Source of the DNA: Hirudinaria manillensis
Lineage: Eukaryota; Annelida; Clitellata; Hirudinida; Hirudinidae
Length of the DNA: 64,000 bases
Direction of reading: 5' to 3'
Assembly (NCBI GenBank): GCA_034509925.1
Contig: CM067532.1
Coordinates: forward strand, 3,490,142 to 3,554,141
Shown here: positions 36,201 to 47,600 of the stretch, one piece after another
How positions within the stretch are numbered: the first letter of the stretch is position 1
How the letters are laid out: every line of letters begins with the position of its first letter
The notes under the pieces: model-generated
The model's input: the letters and a program-made list of their open reading frames with translations, nothing else
What the model was told of the DNA's origin: nothing
The model's database searches: none
Position numbers and translations under genes: made by a program

Positions 36201-38124
36201 CAGACCAAACGTTTTTTCTCGACGAGTTCGTAAGGCACGTGCTCAACATAACACGGATCTATTTCCGCTACGGAGATCCCGAGGCTGAACTGATAGGTTG
36301 GTGATGGAGCTCGAATTGCATTGTGAAGTTCTAATTGATTCTCTCTTAAATGCAGGCGCCCAGGACTTTCTGCCGGATTTTGAGGGTCCTTCGGGCTGGA
36401 AAAGTTTGTATCAATACTCACCTAGATACGGATCATTTTCGACTGCCATGCAGAAAGTTAAGGAGTGGATTCAAAGGACGAGCGTGAGTTTGTCAATCGA
36501 TCAAAGTATTTGATTTGGAGTTTGCCCGACAGCAGTTGCTATTTCTCTCACAGCACATAGCCGTAACCAACGTACAAACCTTGGAGGTGGTTTATAGGAA
36601 GCATCCAGGTTGTCATCATTTTCTTCAAGAATTACTGAAGACACTCATTTATTTCTGAATTTCTAAAAAAAATTATTTAACCAATTTCACTACGCTCTGA
36701 ACTCTCTTCATAATTGATTCTTTTAAACCATCTTTTTAATCTTTTCTGAAACTTTTATTAATTTATGAAGAGCATAATTTCTAAAAATGAAATCATCGCC
36801 TTTTGTTAGTCGGAGATATTTATGGGGCTTGGGCCATAAAGCATGAAAGTATTAACCGACCGACACTTTAGTTTGATTGATGTCAATCGAAACAGGCAGC
36901 ATTCACACGGGTCTGAATTTCTCGGAGAAAGTCGAAAGCTGCACAATGATTCGTTTTATCAGAGTGACGTACGTAAGGCCAAGCAACAGCGATTTCAGTG
37001 ACATCAGCGCATTTTACAGTCCACCTCCGAGCATCAGCTACAAGACTTTTCTTCCTGCCCCCATCAAAGTAGGGATGTGCAGGGGTTCGCCGGTCTACGA
37101 AAACCTCAGTTCGACCATCGAGAGAGCCAAGATGTGGCTTCGCTGCATCGGTGGGTGAAGCTATCGATTGTCATAAATATGTGGACACTTATTATAAGCA
37201 GCAGTAGAGATTGGAGGTTATAATATGTCGGTCGCATTCGATGTGAATATTTTGCCTTATTTTTACGCTCGCGCGTTGATTTGATTAAGAATTTGAGAAT
37301 TTATTGAATTAACTAACATTGTTGCCCGACATTTAAGCACTTTTAAATTTATTTAAGATGACATAAATCATTGAAATGAGTTTACAAGTGCAAAAGAAAA
37401 ACATTTTTATGTTGACAAACTACTCGAATTGAGTTTATTTTATGCCATTTATCGATAAATTTGAAATTATTCTTGCTTTTACGACTAGAATTTCTTATTA
37501 TTAAATAAGGAGTAAATTCAAACCAAACAGCTGCAATTTAAATATTTAATAAATCAAATTTTGCGATGAAAAATTTCAGAGAGGAGAATAATCGGAGTGG
37601 AGACATTTTACCATCCGCTGAATTGCATCTGGCACAGGCAGGATGGCTGTGAAGGAACAGTGCTGAAAGGGGAATGGACGACGTCAGGGAGGTCTGATAG
37701 GCAGCACAAGAAGAGAAGGAAACTCGTGCATGTTATCAGGTTCTGCAGCAATTTTCGTCGGGAACTCCATAAACATCATTAACGGTAAACAATAATGGAA
37801 AACAATCGCCAGGTCGTTGATGGGCAAAACGTTTCGAGCCAGTGTCAATTGCCCCTCGTCACGGAATTCGGTTAATTGGCGGGAGACAATTTTATTTTCG
37901 AGATGTACGAACAAGGCCTATATTCACGTAACCGTAACGTGACGTAACGAAATACGACGTTACACATAACAACACATTTGACAGCATAAACTTGTGCCAT
38001 GAAAATATATTTATGGCTTTTCAGGGTTTTTCTCGACGGGGACTTCATAGAACCCCCTGCCTACCTGCTGCCTCCTTCTCCAATGGTTGAAGAGGTTAAC
38101 GATTGTACGTGCTCCCTCATGTGA
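33242..38124 (+). CDS. Unrecognised four-repeat protein (AxxWL-IETV repeats)
   Basis: Nine exons with perfect phase: 33242-33519, 33796-33960, 34843-35027, 36129-36296, 36356-36483, 36554-36608, 36896-37150, 37580-37739, 38025-38124; 497 residues. No signal peptide or membrane segment is evident, so it is probably intracellular. After a basic, Ser/Pro-rich N-terminus it consists of four diverged copies of one unit: a helix with A/V-x-x-W/Y-L/I (KANAWLQEN; AAINAYLAEE; KVKEWIQRT; RAKMWLRCI), then a strand with a (V/I)-(E/Q)-T motif (LIKCETVEKKV; IVTIETVPLKL; VTNVQTLEVVY; IIGVETFYHPL), a variable loop, and a strand ending with R-(L/I)-x-(Y/F/V) (GLRLWYVHV; ITRIYFRYG; RFIRVTYVR; VIRVFLDGD). I know no named family with this pattern and give no function. 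Start is the first ATG of an open exon; 5' non-coding exons may exist. AATAAA at 38296-38301. Confidence 0.85.
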
Positions 38125-38157
38125 ACAGTTGAACTTAATCATATCATGAACTAATGA

Positions 38158-38202
38158 ATGGCATCATCATCATCATCAACAACAACAACATCATCAAAAG
38201 GA
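38158..38202 (+). repeat. Simple repeat CAT/CAA
   Basis: Run of CATCATCATCATCATCAAC then AACAACAACAACATCATC in the 3' flank of the four-repeat gene. It makes a spurious Ser/Thr-rich 65-codon frame. Confidence 0.8.
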
Positions 38203-39139
38203 AGTGGCTGCATGAGTTGCAGGCGATTGATTTTCACACAAGCAGCAATGATTTCTAAGCAATCTTTTTTGCTCTTCATTAGTTGTAATCTCTTGAATAA
38301 ATTATCGTTTTCTATTCATTCTCTTCTGAGAAAGTTTCGTGTTTATGGTGCATGACAAGTTTTCAGACCAAAGTAGGAGACCAAAGAATTTATTTAACGT
38401 AACAAGTATTAAATAAATGCAATATGAAACTCTTTGTGGTGTCTACAAATCATTGTATTTGAAACAAAACAATAGAATTTGGGAATAACATGTAAATTTC
38501 AAAATTTAGCAGGTTTTTGGAAGATTAAATGGTCGATGATCGATTTTGATTTGACCGCAGAACGATCGTAAGGAGATCTGTTCATCAAAAAGATGAAAAA
38601 CTATCCGTAATTAACTTATCAATAGTACATTTATGGCATACATTAACATCTGCAATTATATACTAACATATATTAACCAATCAATGTATTAATAACAATA
38701 CAGATGTTAAATATGAATTGCAATACTTGACTTAACTTTCGACAAAAAAAGCATTTACGACAATATTAACGCCTTTTTTAACATCTAACAGCATCAATAT
38801 ATTAATACCTATATCATGATATAGTTACGATTTTTCTAGGTTTTAATATATGTTGATAATATATGTTGCAATAACTTAATTCATCGCAAAAACATGTGTT
38901 GACTTAACAAACACTTGATGATGAAATTTGAAAGTATTTTTATTACAATGGATGGTATTTCATCCTATTTATAGTTCTCATCAATTTTGTTACAGTAATA
39001 AATAATATTCATTGAATATGTTATCCAAGCTACAGTTACCCCAATAATGATTAGAATTTCACATCTATGCAAATTTCTCGAAAACTAAGAATCTAAGAAT
39101 GAAATTTATTCAAATTTGGACATTACATCATTTTATCAC

Positions 39140-39900
39140 ACACAAAACGCCTTGTACAATTTGAGCTTCCTAATATGACTAATAAAACTTGTAAATTGCT
39201 TAACAATGTGTTTTAACCTGCCCAACAATGATAGGAAGTTTTTGCATAAGTGCTATAAAATTTATTTTACAAGGTTCATATGAACTTCAAAGTAGGTTTT
39301 AGCGGTATATAAACATGAAACATTGACAAAAAAATCCTTTTTATTGTATTAGTTATAGTTTAATGATGGGTAGAGGTAAAGCTTTGTCTGAAAATGAGAA
39401 GGGGCAGATTACAGCCTTCAGGAAAGCTAATTATTCCTGCAAGATGATTGCTAAAGAGCTCAACAGGTCTGTACATGTTATTTCTAATTATTTGAATGCT
39501 CCTGAAGCTTATGGTAGCAAGAAATCTTCTGGAAGGAAGAAGAAGCTGTCCGCCAACCAAGAGCGACTGTTGTTGAGGAAAGCAGCATCAGGTAGATTTT
39601 CTGCAAATCAGCTACGAACAGAGTTAAATTTAACTGTGTGTAAAAGCACAGTATTAAATTACTTAAATGGCAGTAGTAATTTAAAGTATGAGAAAAGACG
39701 TTTGTTACATAAACGGAAGAAGAATTTAAAACCATTCAAAACATCTTGTGACCGAAAGAAAACAAAGTCAGAATCTAAAAAGGAGATGAAAGTTATCAGA
39801 AACGTTGACTCAATGTGTGATTATGAGCACGGAATGACCCAAGTGAAGATCTCAAGTGAAGATTTCAAGTGAAGAATTTCTAGATATAGTATATCTATTT
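39140..39900 (+). mobile_element. Truncated Tc1/Tc3-like transposon, copy 1
   Basis: Non-coding left part (about 39140-39360) is recognisably shared with 50930-51120, for example CCCAACAATGATAGGAA, GCTATAAAATTTATTTTACA and ATATAAACATGAAA. The coding part stops after the DNA-binding region; the DDE domain and right end are absent. Exact ends and target TA not identified. Confidence 0.65.
39363..39872 (+). CDS. Tc1/Tc3-type transposase, DNA-binding part only (169 residues)
   Basis: Uninterrupted frame from ATG 39363 to a TGA at 39870-39872. Residues 1-60 form a first helix-turn-helix (LSENEKGQITAFRKANYSCK, MIAKELNRSVHVISNYL, then a GRKKKLS linker of the GRPR type). Residues 70-115 form a second one (ERLLLRKAASGRFSANQL, ELNLTVCKSTVLNYL). 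This is the usual bipartite N-terminal domain of Tc1/Tc3 transposases. After LKYEKRRLLH the sequence turns into a Lys-rich, non-homologous tail, so no DDE catalytic domain follows (full transposases are about 330-350 residues). An open frame with an intact DNA-binding module could bind element ends as a repressor or be co-opted; it could also just be a recent truncation. Compare the decayed copy at 51 kb. Confidence 0.7.
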   Translation: MMGRGKALSENEKGQITAFRKANYSCKMIAKELNRSVHVISNYLNAPEAYGSKKSSGRKKKLSANQERLLLRKAASGRFSANQLRTELNLTVCKSTVLNYLNGSSNLKYEKRRLLHKRKKNLKPFKTSCDRKKTKSESKKEMKVIRNVDSMCDYEHGMTQVKISSEDFK

Positions 39901-40180
39901 TTTGAAAAAAATCTTTTGTGATTTAACATTGAGTTTTAATGAGTTTTAATGTTTTAATGTTTGATTAATACTAACACTTTCTTCTTGAATCTGCAAATTA
40001 TTTGCTTGGGGGCGGGGATTCGTACATAAAAACATCCCCAAGAGGAGGCTGGAAAGTGGAATATTGAGGATAAGCTTCAACAAAATATGGATTTCCCCAA
40101 ATTCCAAGTTTTATTGGTTTGGTGGCAAAATGCGGATTTCTGCATGAGGGAGTGCAAGTCAAAAGCTGACTTTTGGGAAC

Positions 40181-40254
40181 TAGATGGATGGAGGTACGGA
40201 TGGTTGGATGGATGGACGGACGGACGGACGGATGGATTGATGGATCTTCACATT
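40181..40254 (+). repeat. GGAT/GGAC tetranucleotide microsatellite
   Basis: About 70 bp of GATGGATGG.., GGATGGATGGACGGACGGAC and GGACGGATGGATT units. It lies in a small, more GC-rich block (40010-40335) whose plus-strand frame across the repeat reads as Trp/Asp/Gly-rich peptide; not a gene. Confidence 0.85.
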
Positions 40255-40731
40255 TTGGAAAGCAAGGGTTCGAGAAGGATTTATAGGGGTACGGGCAAAG
40301 ATGATTGCTTAGCGCTTCCTGGTGATGACCCTTCTATTTGATGAACAAATTATGAACTTATTCATTCATTAAAACCCTCGTAAAACGTTAACCTTTAGTG
40401 TTTAACAATTCAACACGTGCATGACGTGTTGAGGTAGGGAAAAGAAGAATGAAATAATCAACTATTCGCATCGAATATTTTCATTTGAGGAACAATTTAT
40501 AGCGAAGAAAAAAAGTCTAACGATTAATAATAACCCAAACATCTGTGTCAGTCTCGGTTGACGTTTGTAAATGACACTCAAATTGATGACATTTTTATTT
40601 TTACATCCTGCAAATGTCACGCGTAATTCAAACATCGTTTAAATTTAAATAATTGATTTACTGAAATTGAAGAGTTTTGCACAAACCGAATTATTTGAAA
40701 TAAAATAAAATAAAATATTTGGCAAATTAAA

Positions 40732-40929
40732 GAATTTCGTTCGCTGAAACCTGAAACACGTCTCCAGCTTTTATTGCTCCAACTTGAAGTACTTGAAGAT
40801 AAACTGCACGAAATTATGGCCCCTCTTCGAATTAAAAGTGTTTTGGACATTTTGGGAGCAAACAATAAGTTTCTTGGAAAATTCATAAACCATGGGCAGG
40901 TGGATTGCAATCTTATTTCAAATTCTTAA
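40732..40929 (+). CDS. Orphan coding-like exon
   Basis: Open plus-strand segment (open from 40714) ending in TAA 40927-40929, preceded by a possible AAAG acceptor at 40731. It encodes an amphipathic Leu-rich helix (PETRLQLLLLQLEVLEDKLH) followed by RIKSVLDILGANNKFLGKF. Codon use and heptad-like Leu spacing look real. No ATG precedes the helix, so it would be a 3' exon of a gene whose other exons I did not find, or a decayed fragment. A minus-strand frame at 40617-40910 is its shadow. Confidence 0.3.
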   Translation, partial: EFRSLKPETRLQLLLLQLEVLEDKLHEIMAPLRIKSVLDILGANNKFLGKFINHGQVDCNLISNS

Positions 40930-43270
40930 CTCAATGGATTTTACTACGTGACGATGAGTCATAATATTAATTATAAAAAATCATAAATCAGAGAGAAATC
41001 CTATTTAAAATCTTAAAAATAATGCATTTGTTTTCTTCCTTCTTTTTGACTTAATTTCAATTGTTTTTCATAAAGTTCATAAAGTTCCGTTATTTTCACT
41101 GATCAATAAGGAATGAATGACATCTAATGTCACAGGTGCTTCTACAGAAACATAAAAATAACTCGGAAAATGATTTCAAGTCCTAATGTTATCGTCTAAG
41201 GACAAGTCGATTCTTTAACTGGTGAAGAAAGTTACATTACATCACGAAGACCAAACTCACGATAGAAATGATTATGTTGAAGGATTTGGGGGTGAGAAGG
41301 TTGCTGCCCCCGGGATTGGGTTGGGGAGCAGATTTATTCTTTAAATATAATGTTTAACATTCATTTTCCTCTCGGTGCTCATAGATTCTATCCTCGGCCG
41401 ATCACTAATCTACGAATAAAATGTGTGTTCAACGTACTCTAGATTCGTCGCTTATTGGAGATGATGGTAACGATGCTCTGAACAATTTTATTGCTGACAT
41501 ATCACAGATTATTAGCCACGTTTTCAGTGCAGCAGTTTTTAAGCTGATGAAACGTTTCCGGACTTAACCTTCGATGATTCTCCGCGTTAATGACAGCCAT
41601 TTGTTGCGCAAATGGTCGCATCGCATACCATTGACGCCGAACTCTTTTTCACCTTGTCGTTCTTTCTCAGGCACTGGAAAATGGCCAAGGATGCCGAACG
41701 ACAAACGTCTTCTTGAGTGACTACAACATGAAACTAATGGCTCAGATGTTTTTGGGATTCTTTTTTTTTTGTGCGTACAAATTGAACCCGCGCTTTTAAT
41801 TTGTGGCCTTTGCTAAATGGAAAAGTAAATGGAGTTTTTAAAACGAATTCATCCAATGTGATAGCAGACATTTTAGTCCGAAGGATGCCTTCTACACTGA
41901 AAACTTCTACAACTTCTTCTGAAACAGCATTTTTTAAAAAAAATCAATTTTGTTGAAATATCAACGACACATGGAAAGCAGTTTAATTGCACGAATCAGA
42001 AGGAAACGTAATTTAAGCCGACTGCAACTTTTTTTTTCAAATTTTAACTTAAGTTTTAAAAATAGATTTATAACGAAACAAGTACTATATTACAAAATAA
42101 GTACATGGTATAACAATATAGTAAAATAGCGATACAACAATAATAATAATAATTATTAAATAATAATAATAATAACAATGATAACAATAATGACGCTGAT
42201 ATAACTCACGTGCCGTTTCTTGAGTACGACCTTTTATTTGGTTTGGAAACCCTTATCATGTCAAAATCACAAGCGATCTTTGATAGTCATCGCCGTTATA
42301 TTTTTCCATCGTGATAATTATGTTGTTGCTGTCATTTGATGACATTCATGAAAAATTAATAAATCAAAAACGATCGACTATTTTTAGAAGAATTTAAATG
42401 ACGCATCGTGATTGCTTTTTAGTTTAATGTTTAAAAAATATTTTTCTTTCAATAAAAGATTTTTTTTTTCCATTTGGAAAAATATTCTTAAAAATAGTAA
42501 GACTCGTCCGTGAACTTCCACTTGCTCTTCCGAGTCATTATTATGACTTCTTTGAAATCGGCGTTTCAGTCCTGTTTTTTCCTATTTCGACATGGAAGCG
42601 TATTCTTTTCGCAGACAGTTTTAAGCACTTTTAGAACAAAAAACATTAAAAATATTTTATTTTGGAGATGCAACATGAAAATAATATTTTATGTCCAACC
42701 AAAGAAGTTTAAATATCTCCTTTTGGCATCTAAATCTTGCTGTAGCGATCGATAAAATATCTTGCGGTGGTGAAATGGAATCCAACTCTTCGCTGCAATT
42801 CGACGACTTCAAAGTACTTTTTGAAATATTCGTTCTGTGCCCAGGAAATGAAATTCTGAATATTTCACAAAATGCAAAGGTTAAAGTTCTTAAAAGACTT
42901 TTTTTATTTGCTCCTTCACATTTAAAGATGTCTTAAAGGACAATTTTTTAAAAATGGACCAAGTCAAACGATACCTCAAGTGTAAAAAATTCTTTTGGTA
43001 CATGCATAATAAACTTTGCATAGGCTCTTTACAAGGAAGCTAAAGACTTAAAAACTGATTGTTTTTCTTGGTGAAAATCCGCCTTTGCCGATAATACCGC
43101 ACAACAAGATTATCAACGGTTTGAACACCGTTCGTTGTTCATGCATTTTTTGGCAGATGATTACATCCAAATTTGTCCATCACGTTATTTTTTTGTTTTT
43201 TAAATGTATTTTACTTAAAATTAAAATGTTTTTCTTATATTTGTAACATAAACTTTTCGTGTAACAGACG

Positions 43271-43526
43271 TAAGACCAATTTTTGTACAGTCTGTGGCCG
43301 TCCAGGAATGTTATCGTGACCGATTGCATATGGTAATAGGCTGTGTTTGGGCAAGCCACTAACCTGACACTAAAAACTGGCTGTAAAAGAAGCTTGCTTA
43401 GGCAGGTACTCTCATTGATCTATAAAGACCTTATATTGTGTAAGCTTACAGTTTTAGAACGTTTCATTACCTCATTGTAACAAGAAAATTATGTGTTGCA
43501 GAACCTTTTATAAAAGATTGGTCTAA
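43271..43526. repeat. Possible 256-bp MITE
   Basis: Imperfect terminal inverted repeats: TAAGACCAATTTTT at 43271 and, inverted, TTAGACCAATCTTT at the right end (12 of 14 positions agree). The same right-end word TAGACCAATCTTTT occurs at about 18719. No target duplication resolved and no coding capacity. Confidence 0.4.
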
Positions 43527-44487
43527 GGTTACATACGTATCTATATCTAGGCGATGTCGCAGAAACCTCACGATATTTTGCTATATTTATGGCGTCTGTG
43601 CACTTGTTCATGTGAGACTTTCAATATCTCCTGTGAAGAAAGCACATCATCCGCAACTTTGGCGGTAAAATTAAAAAAACAACGACAAAGAATCGGAACC
43701 TCACATTTGTTGTGCGACGTGTGTCGTCTGCTTGTAAGCTTTAGCGTCGAAAGACAATGTATTTTGCTGTCCCTGTGATGTGATGTGAACAAAAAGTCAA
43801 CGAATACTTTGTTTTATTGGTTCGCCGATGTCTCTTTTTCGTAAAGAATTTGGATTTTTGAGGAATTTCGAGAAGGAATGAACGAAGGAACGAGAAGGAT
43901 TTCATCATTCGAAGCAGTATGAACGAGTTGAGTATAAACAAGAACCGAGGATATTTACAGGATACATTGATGCATCATACATTGAACAGAGTATCTGACA
44001 AAATCATATGCGAAACTTTTAGTTTTGTTAAAATTGACAGTGCATTGGTAACATAAACACGATTAAATAGTTTATTGTCAGTAAACAGTAAATTGCCTCT
44101 TGGAATTGTTTCTTAGAATTCCTAGGTGAGGCAGCCAAAACAAAACAATATTTATGCACACCTGCCAGGTACCTGTCAAAATCGGCAAAAAGTTTTGAAA
44201 AAGCACTTTTTTAATTTGCCCTGCGGTGTAATCAGCAACCGTGATATTTCTCTTAGTAATGCTGATTTTCGACAAAATTAATTACGATTAATATTAATAT
44301 TATGATAGAATTTATCTGGCAAATGGAATACTTCAGCTTATCAGTATAATCGATTTATGTAAAATATGGGCCAACAAGAATCTCTGAATCTCCGAAACCT
44401 TAGGACGCCCTGGCATCAAAAGCACAACTTCCGATAAATATTTTCTCAGCGTTTCAATTGTCACAGGACGACTTGATTCTCACATTC

Positions 44488-44662
44488 TGTTGTGGGATTA
44501 TACGTATCTTTGGTTTTGTGCACCTCGTGCGACGAGGCACGCTTGTTTTCCGTTGCAATTCCGCTCGTGTTCGTATCGTACTGTGTCGTGTTGTGTCGAG
44601 TTGTGTCGTATTGCGTTGATCCTAATAAACCGTGTTGATCTCGATATGCTGAAGTTATAACA
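44488..44662 (+). repeat. 5' LTR
   Basis: 175 bp, TGTTGTGGGATT...TTATAACA. Contains the degenerate tandem word TGTGTCGTGT/TGTGTCGAGT three times (44582-44610) and a polyadenylation signal AATAAA at 44624-44629. Promoter elements (U3) not resolved. Confidence 0.97.
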
Positions 44663-44666
44663 TATT

Positions 44667-44681
44667 TGGCGACGAGGATGG
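44667..44681 (+). other. Primer-binding site, serine tRNA
   Basis: TGGCGACGAGGATGG, four bases after the LTR. It is the reverse complement of CCATCCTCGTCGCCA, the 3' end of an animal tRNA-Ser(GCU) including CCA. The gag-pol ATG (44678-44680) lies inside this site. Confidence 0.8.
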
Positions 44682-47600
44682 CTACTGAGGATAAATTTTT
44701 GACCATGATGACGATGTTCATGGAAGAAAATCGACGACGCGACGATGAACGTCGCGAAGAAGAGACTCGCCGTCGCGAGGAAGAAATTCGTCGTCGTGAG
44801 GAGGAAGAAATTCGCCGTCGCGATGAAGAAATTCGTCGTCGTGAGGAGGAGGAAACTCGCCGTCGCGAGGAAGAAATTCGTCGTCGTGAGGAGGAGGAAA
44901 CTCGCCGTCGCGAGGAAGAAACACGCCGCCGTGAGAATGATCTCCGCCGAGACGAGGAGTACCGTCGAAGGGAAGAGGCATTGTTGCAATTGCTCCAGTC
45001 CCTGAAACCTCAGTGTAAAGAAGCCACAGAGACAGAAAGAAAATCAGATCTACTCCCGGAGCTCATGAGACAGATAACGCAGTTTAGTTATGATCCTGAG
45101 TCTGGGACACCCTTTTCCAAGTGGATGGGACGGTTTGAAGCGGTCCTAGGAAATCACGCAATGCAGTTGTCGGATGCAGACAAGACAGGCGCACTCGTGT
45201 CGAAGCTGAATGAAGAGGCATACCACAGTTTTACAGATCACATCATGCCACTGTCTCCAAGTGATTTGTCCTACGAGCAAACGAAGGAAACTTTGGAAGA
45301 CATTTTCGGTGACAAAGTTTCAGTTTTCAAGAGGAGATTCGACGCCATGCGATTGAGCATCGGCACCATGACGTTCCGCAAACTGGGTACGATGATAAAT
45401 AGAATGGTGACGCTGGCTCGGATCGACACTCTGACAGTGGAAAATTTCAAATGCCTGATCTACATAACTGCGTTAACTGGATCAAAGTATGCCGACATCA
45501 GAACTAGAATGCTGTCCAAGCTGGAGAAGCAGGAAGGATGCACTCTACAAGACATGGTAAACGAGTGTGATAACATTGTCAGTCTGAGGAAAGACGCCGA
45601 CATGGTAGACGGTACACAGGCTGTGAATGCAGTTCAAAGAGGCCACCAGAGGAAGAAGACTCGACACATTTTCCCTAGCAAAGAAAATCCTCGAGAATCG
45701 TCCAAGGGTGCCTGCTTCATCTGTGGATCCTTGTCACATTTCAAGAAGGATTGCCCACAGAAGGACTGCCACAGAAAGGAATCGAAATTCAAGGGGCGAG
45801 TCAAGAAAATCAATACTGACCTCAGGACCAATCGAAGGTACGCCGAAGTTAGTTTCGGAGAAACCAAGGTCAGAATGCAGCTGGACTCTGGTGCAGACGT
45901 CACAGTCATAAGCAGAGACGCATGGGAGCAGATAGGTTCGCCATTTCTGGAAGGAACGACGACTTCACTGGGAGCTGCAAATGGAACGCCGATTGAGGTC
46001 CTGGGTCAATTTGATGTTAAGTTCACCTGCGGAGGATTTTCAGGCCACGGTCGCTGCTATGTGGCTGAAAACGTTGATCAATTGTTGGGCATCGAGTGGA
46101 TGAATCAGCTGCCACCTCTACAGAAAGCCTTCAACGCCATCTGCTGCAAAATTGAGCAGAAGCCAGAAGAAGAAGAGAGACAACTTGCCAAGAGTTTGGC
46201 TGAAAGGTTCCCAGATGTTTTCGAAGAGGAGTTGGGCAAATGCAAGACTCGAGCACAGTTGATTGTGAGGCAGGGAGTTCGTCCGACCTTTTGCCGACAG
46301 AGGAAGATTCCGTTCGCTCGGGAGGAAGCAGTCAACACAGAGCTGGAGCGTCTAGTGCAACAAGGAGTCTTGAAGAAAGTGGATTATAGCAATTGGGCTG
46401 CCCCGATTGTTGTAGTGGCCAAGAAGAACGGATCAGTCCGTATCTGTGCTGATTTCAAGACAGGATTAAACGAAGCACTCGAGATGCACCGTCACCCTCT
46501 GCCGACACCCGACGAAATCTTCGCTCGTCTAAACCAAGGCGCATGGTTTACCCAGATCGACTTCGCAGACGCATACTTGCAGATGGAAGTCGAAGATGAC
46601 TCGAAGGAACTGGTGACGATAAATACACACAAGGGCCTGTTCCAGTACCAGCGGTTACCCTTCGGAGTCAAATGCGCACCTGGCATTTTCCAAGAAGCCA
46701 TGGATCGAATGATCACAGGACTTAATGGCTGTGCGGCATATCTAGATGATGTCATCGTGACAGGATCAACAATTCTAGAGCACAACAATAACGTCCAGGC
46801 TTTGTTTGAAAGAATTGCAGATTGTGGTTTCCGCGTCAGAATGGAGAAGTGCTCCTTCGCAAAACCTGAAATCAACTTCTTGGGACACGTGGTTTCAAAA
46901 GATGGCCGTCGACCAGATCCCGAGAAAATACAAGCAATTGTCGGAATGCCAGCGCCTAAGGATCAAAAGCAGCTGAAATCGTTCTTAGGTATGATAAGTT
47001 ACTACTCGTCTTTTGTGCCAGATATGCGTTCAATGAGAGGCCTCCTGGACGATCTGGAAAGAGAAGACAAATTCGTGTGGACTGCTGAACACCAGAGAGT
47101 TTTGGACAAGCTCAAGGTAGTGTTGCAGTCTGATCTGTTGTTGACGCACTTCGACCCTGCACTGGACATCGTCGTTGCTGCGGACGCGTGTGACTATGGA
47201 GTGGGAGCTGTCATCTCTCATCGCTTCCCGAACGGCACGGAGAAGGCGATCGCACACGCCAGTAGATCTCTCACCAAGGCAGAGAAGAACTACGGACAGA
47301 TCGAGAAAGAAGCTCTGGCCTTAGTATTTGCGGTAAGGAAATTTCATCGCTACATATACGGCAGAAGCTTTCTGTTGCTGACTGATCATAAGCCACTGTT
47401 GTCGATCTTCGGATCCAAGGTTGGCATATCAGCTCATTCAGCAAATCGGCTCCAACGATGGGAACTCGTCTTGCTTGCGTATGATTTTGTCATCGAGTAT
47501 AGGCGATCCACTCACTTTGGTCAAGCCGATGCGCTGTCCCGTCTCATCGCTACGAAGAAGCTGCCAGAAGATGAAGACATCGTCATTGCGAAGATCGAAA

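Larger units (their letters stand above)
39901..44487. other. Gene-poor spacer before the retrotransposon
   Basis: Contains the microsatellite, the orphan exon and a small inverted-repeat element listed separately. A 54-codon frame starting at ATG 42774 (MESNSSLQFDDFKVLFEIFV...) is coding-like but unsupported. ATT/TAA low-complexity runs at about 42138-42200. Otherwise nothing seen. Confidence 0.4.

Noticed and set aside
44498..44989. Long minus-strand frame opposite the LTR/Gag start (163 codons)
   Set aside because: Antisense of the repetitive Glu/Arg codons of Gag; Phe/Leu/Thr repeats follow from the 45-bp DNA repeat, with no homology.
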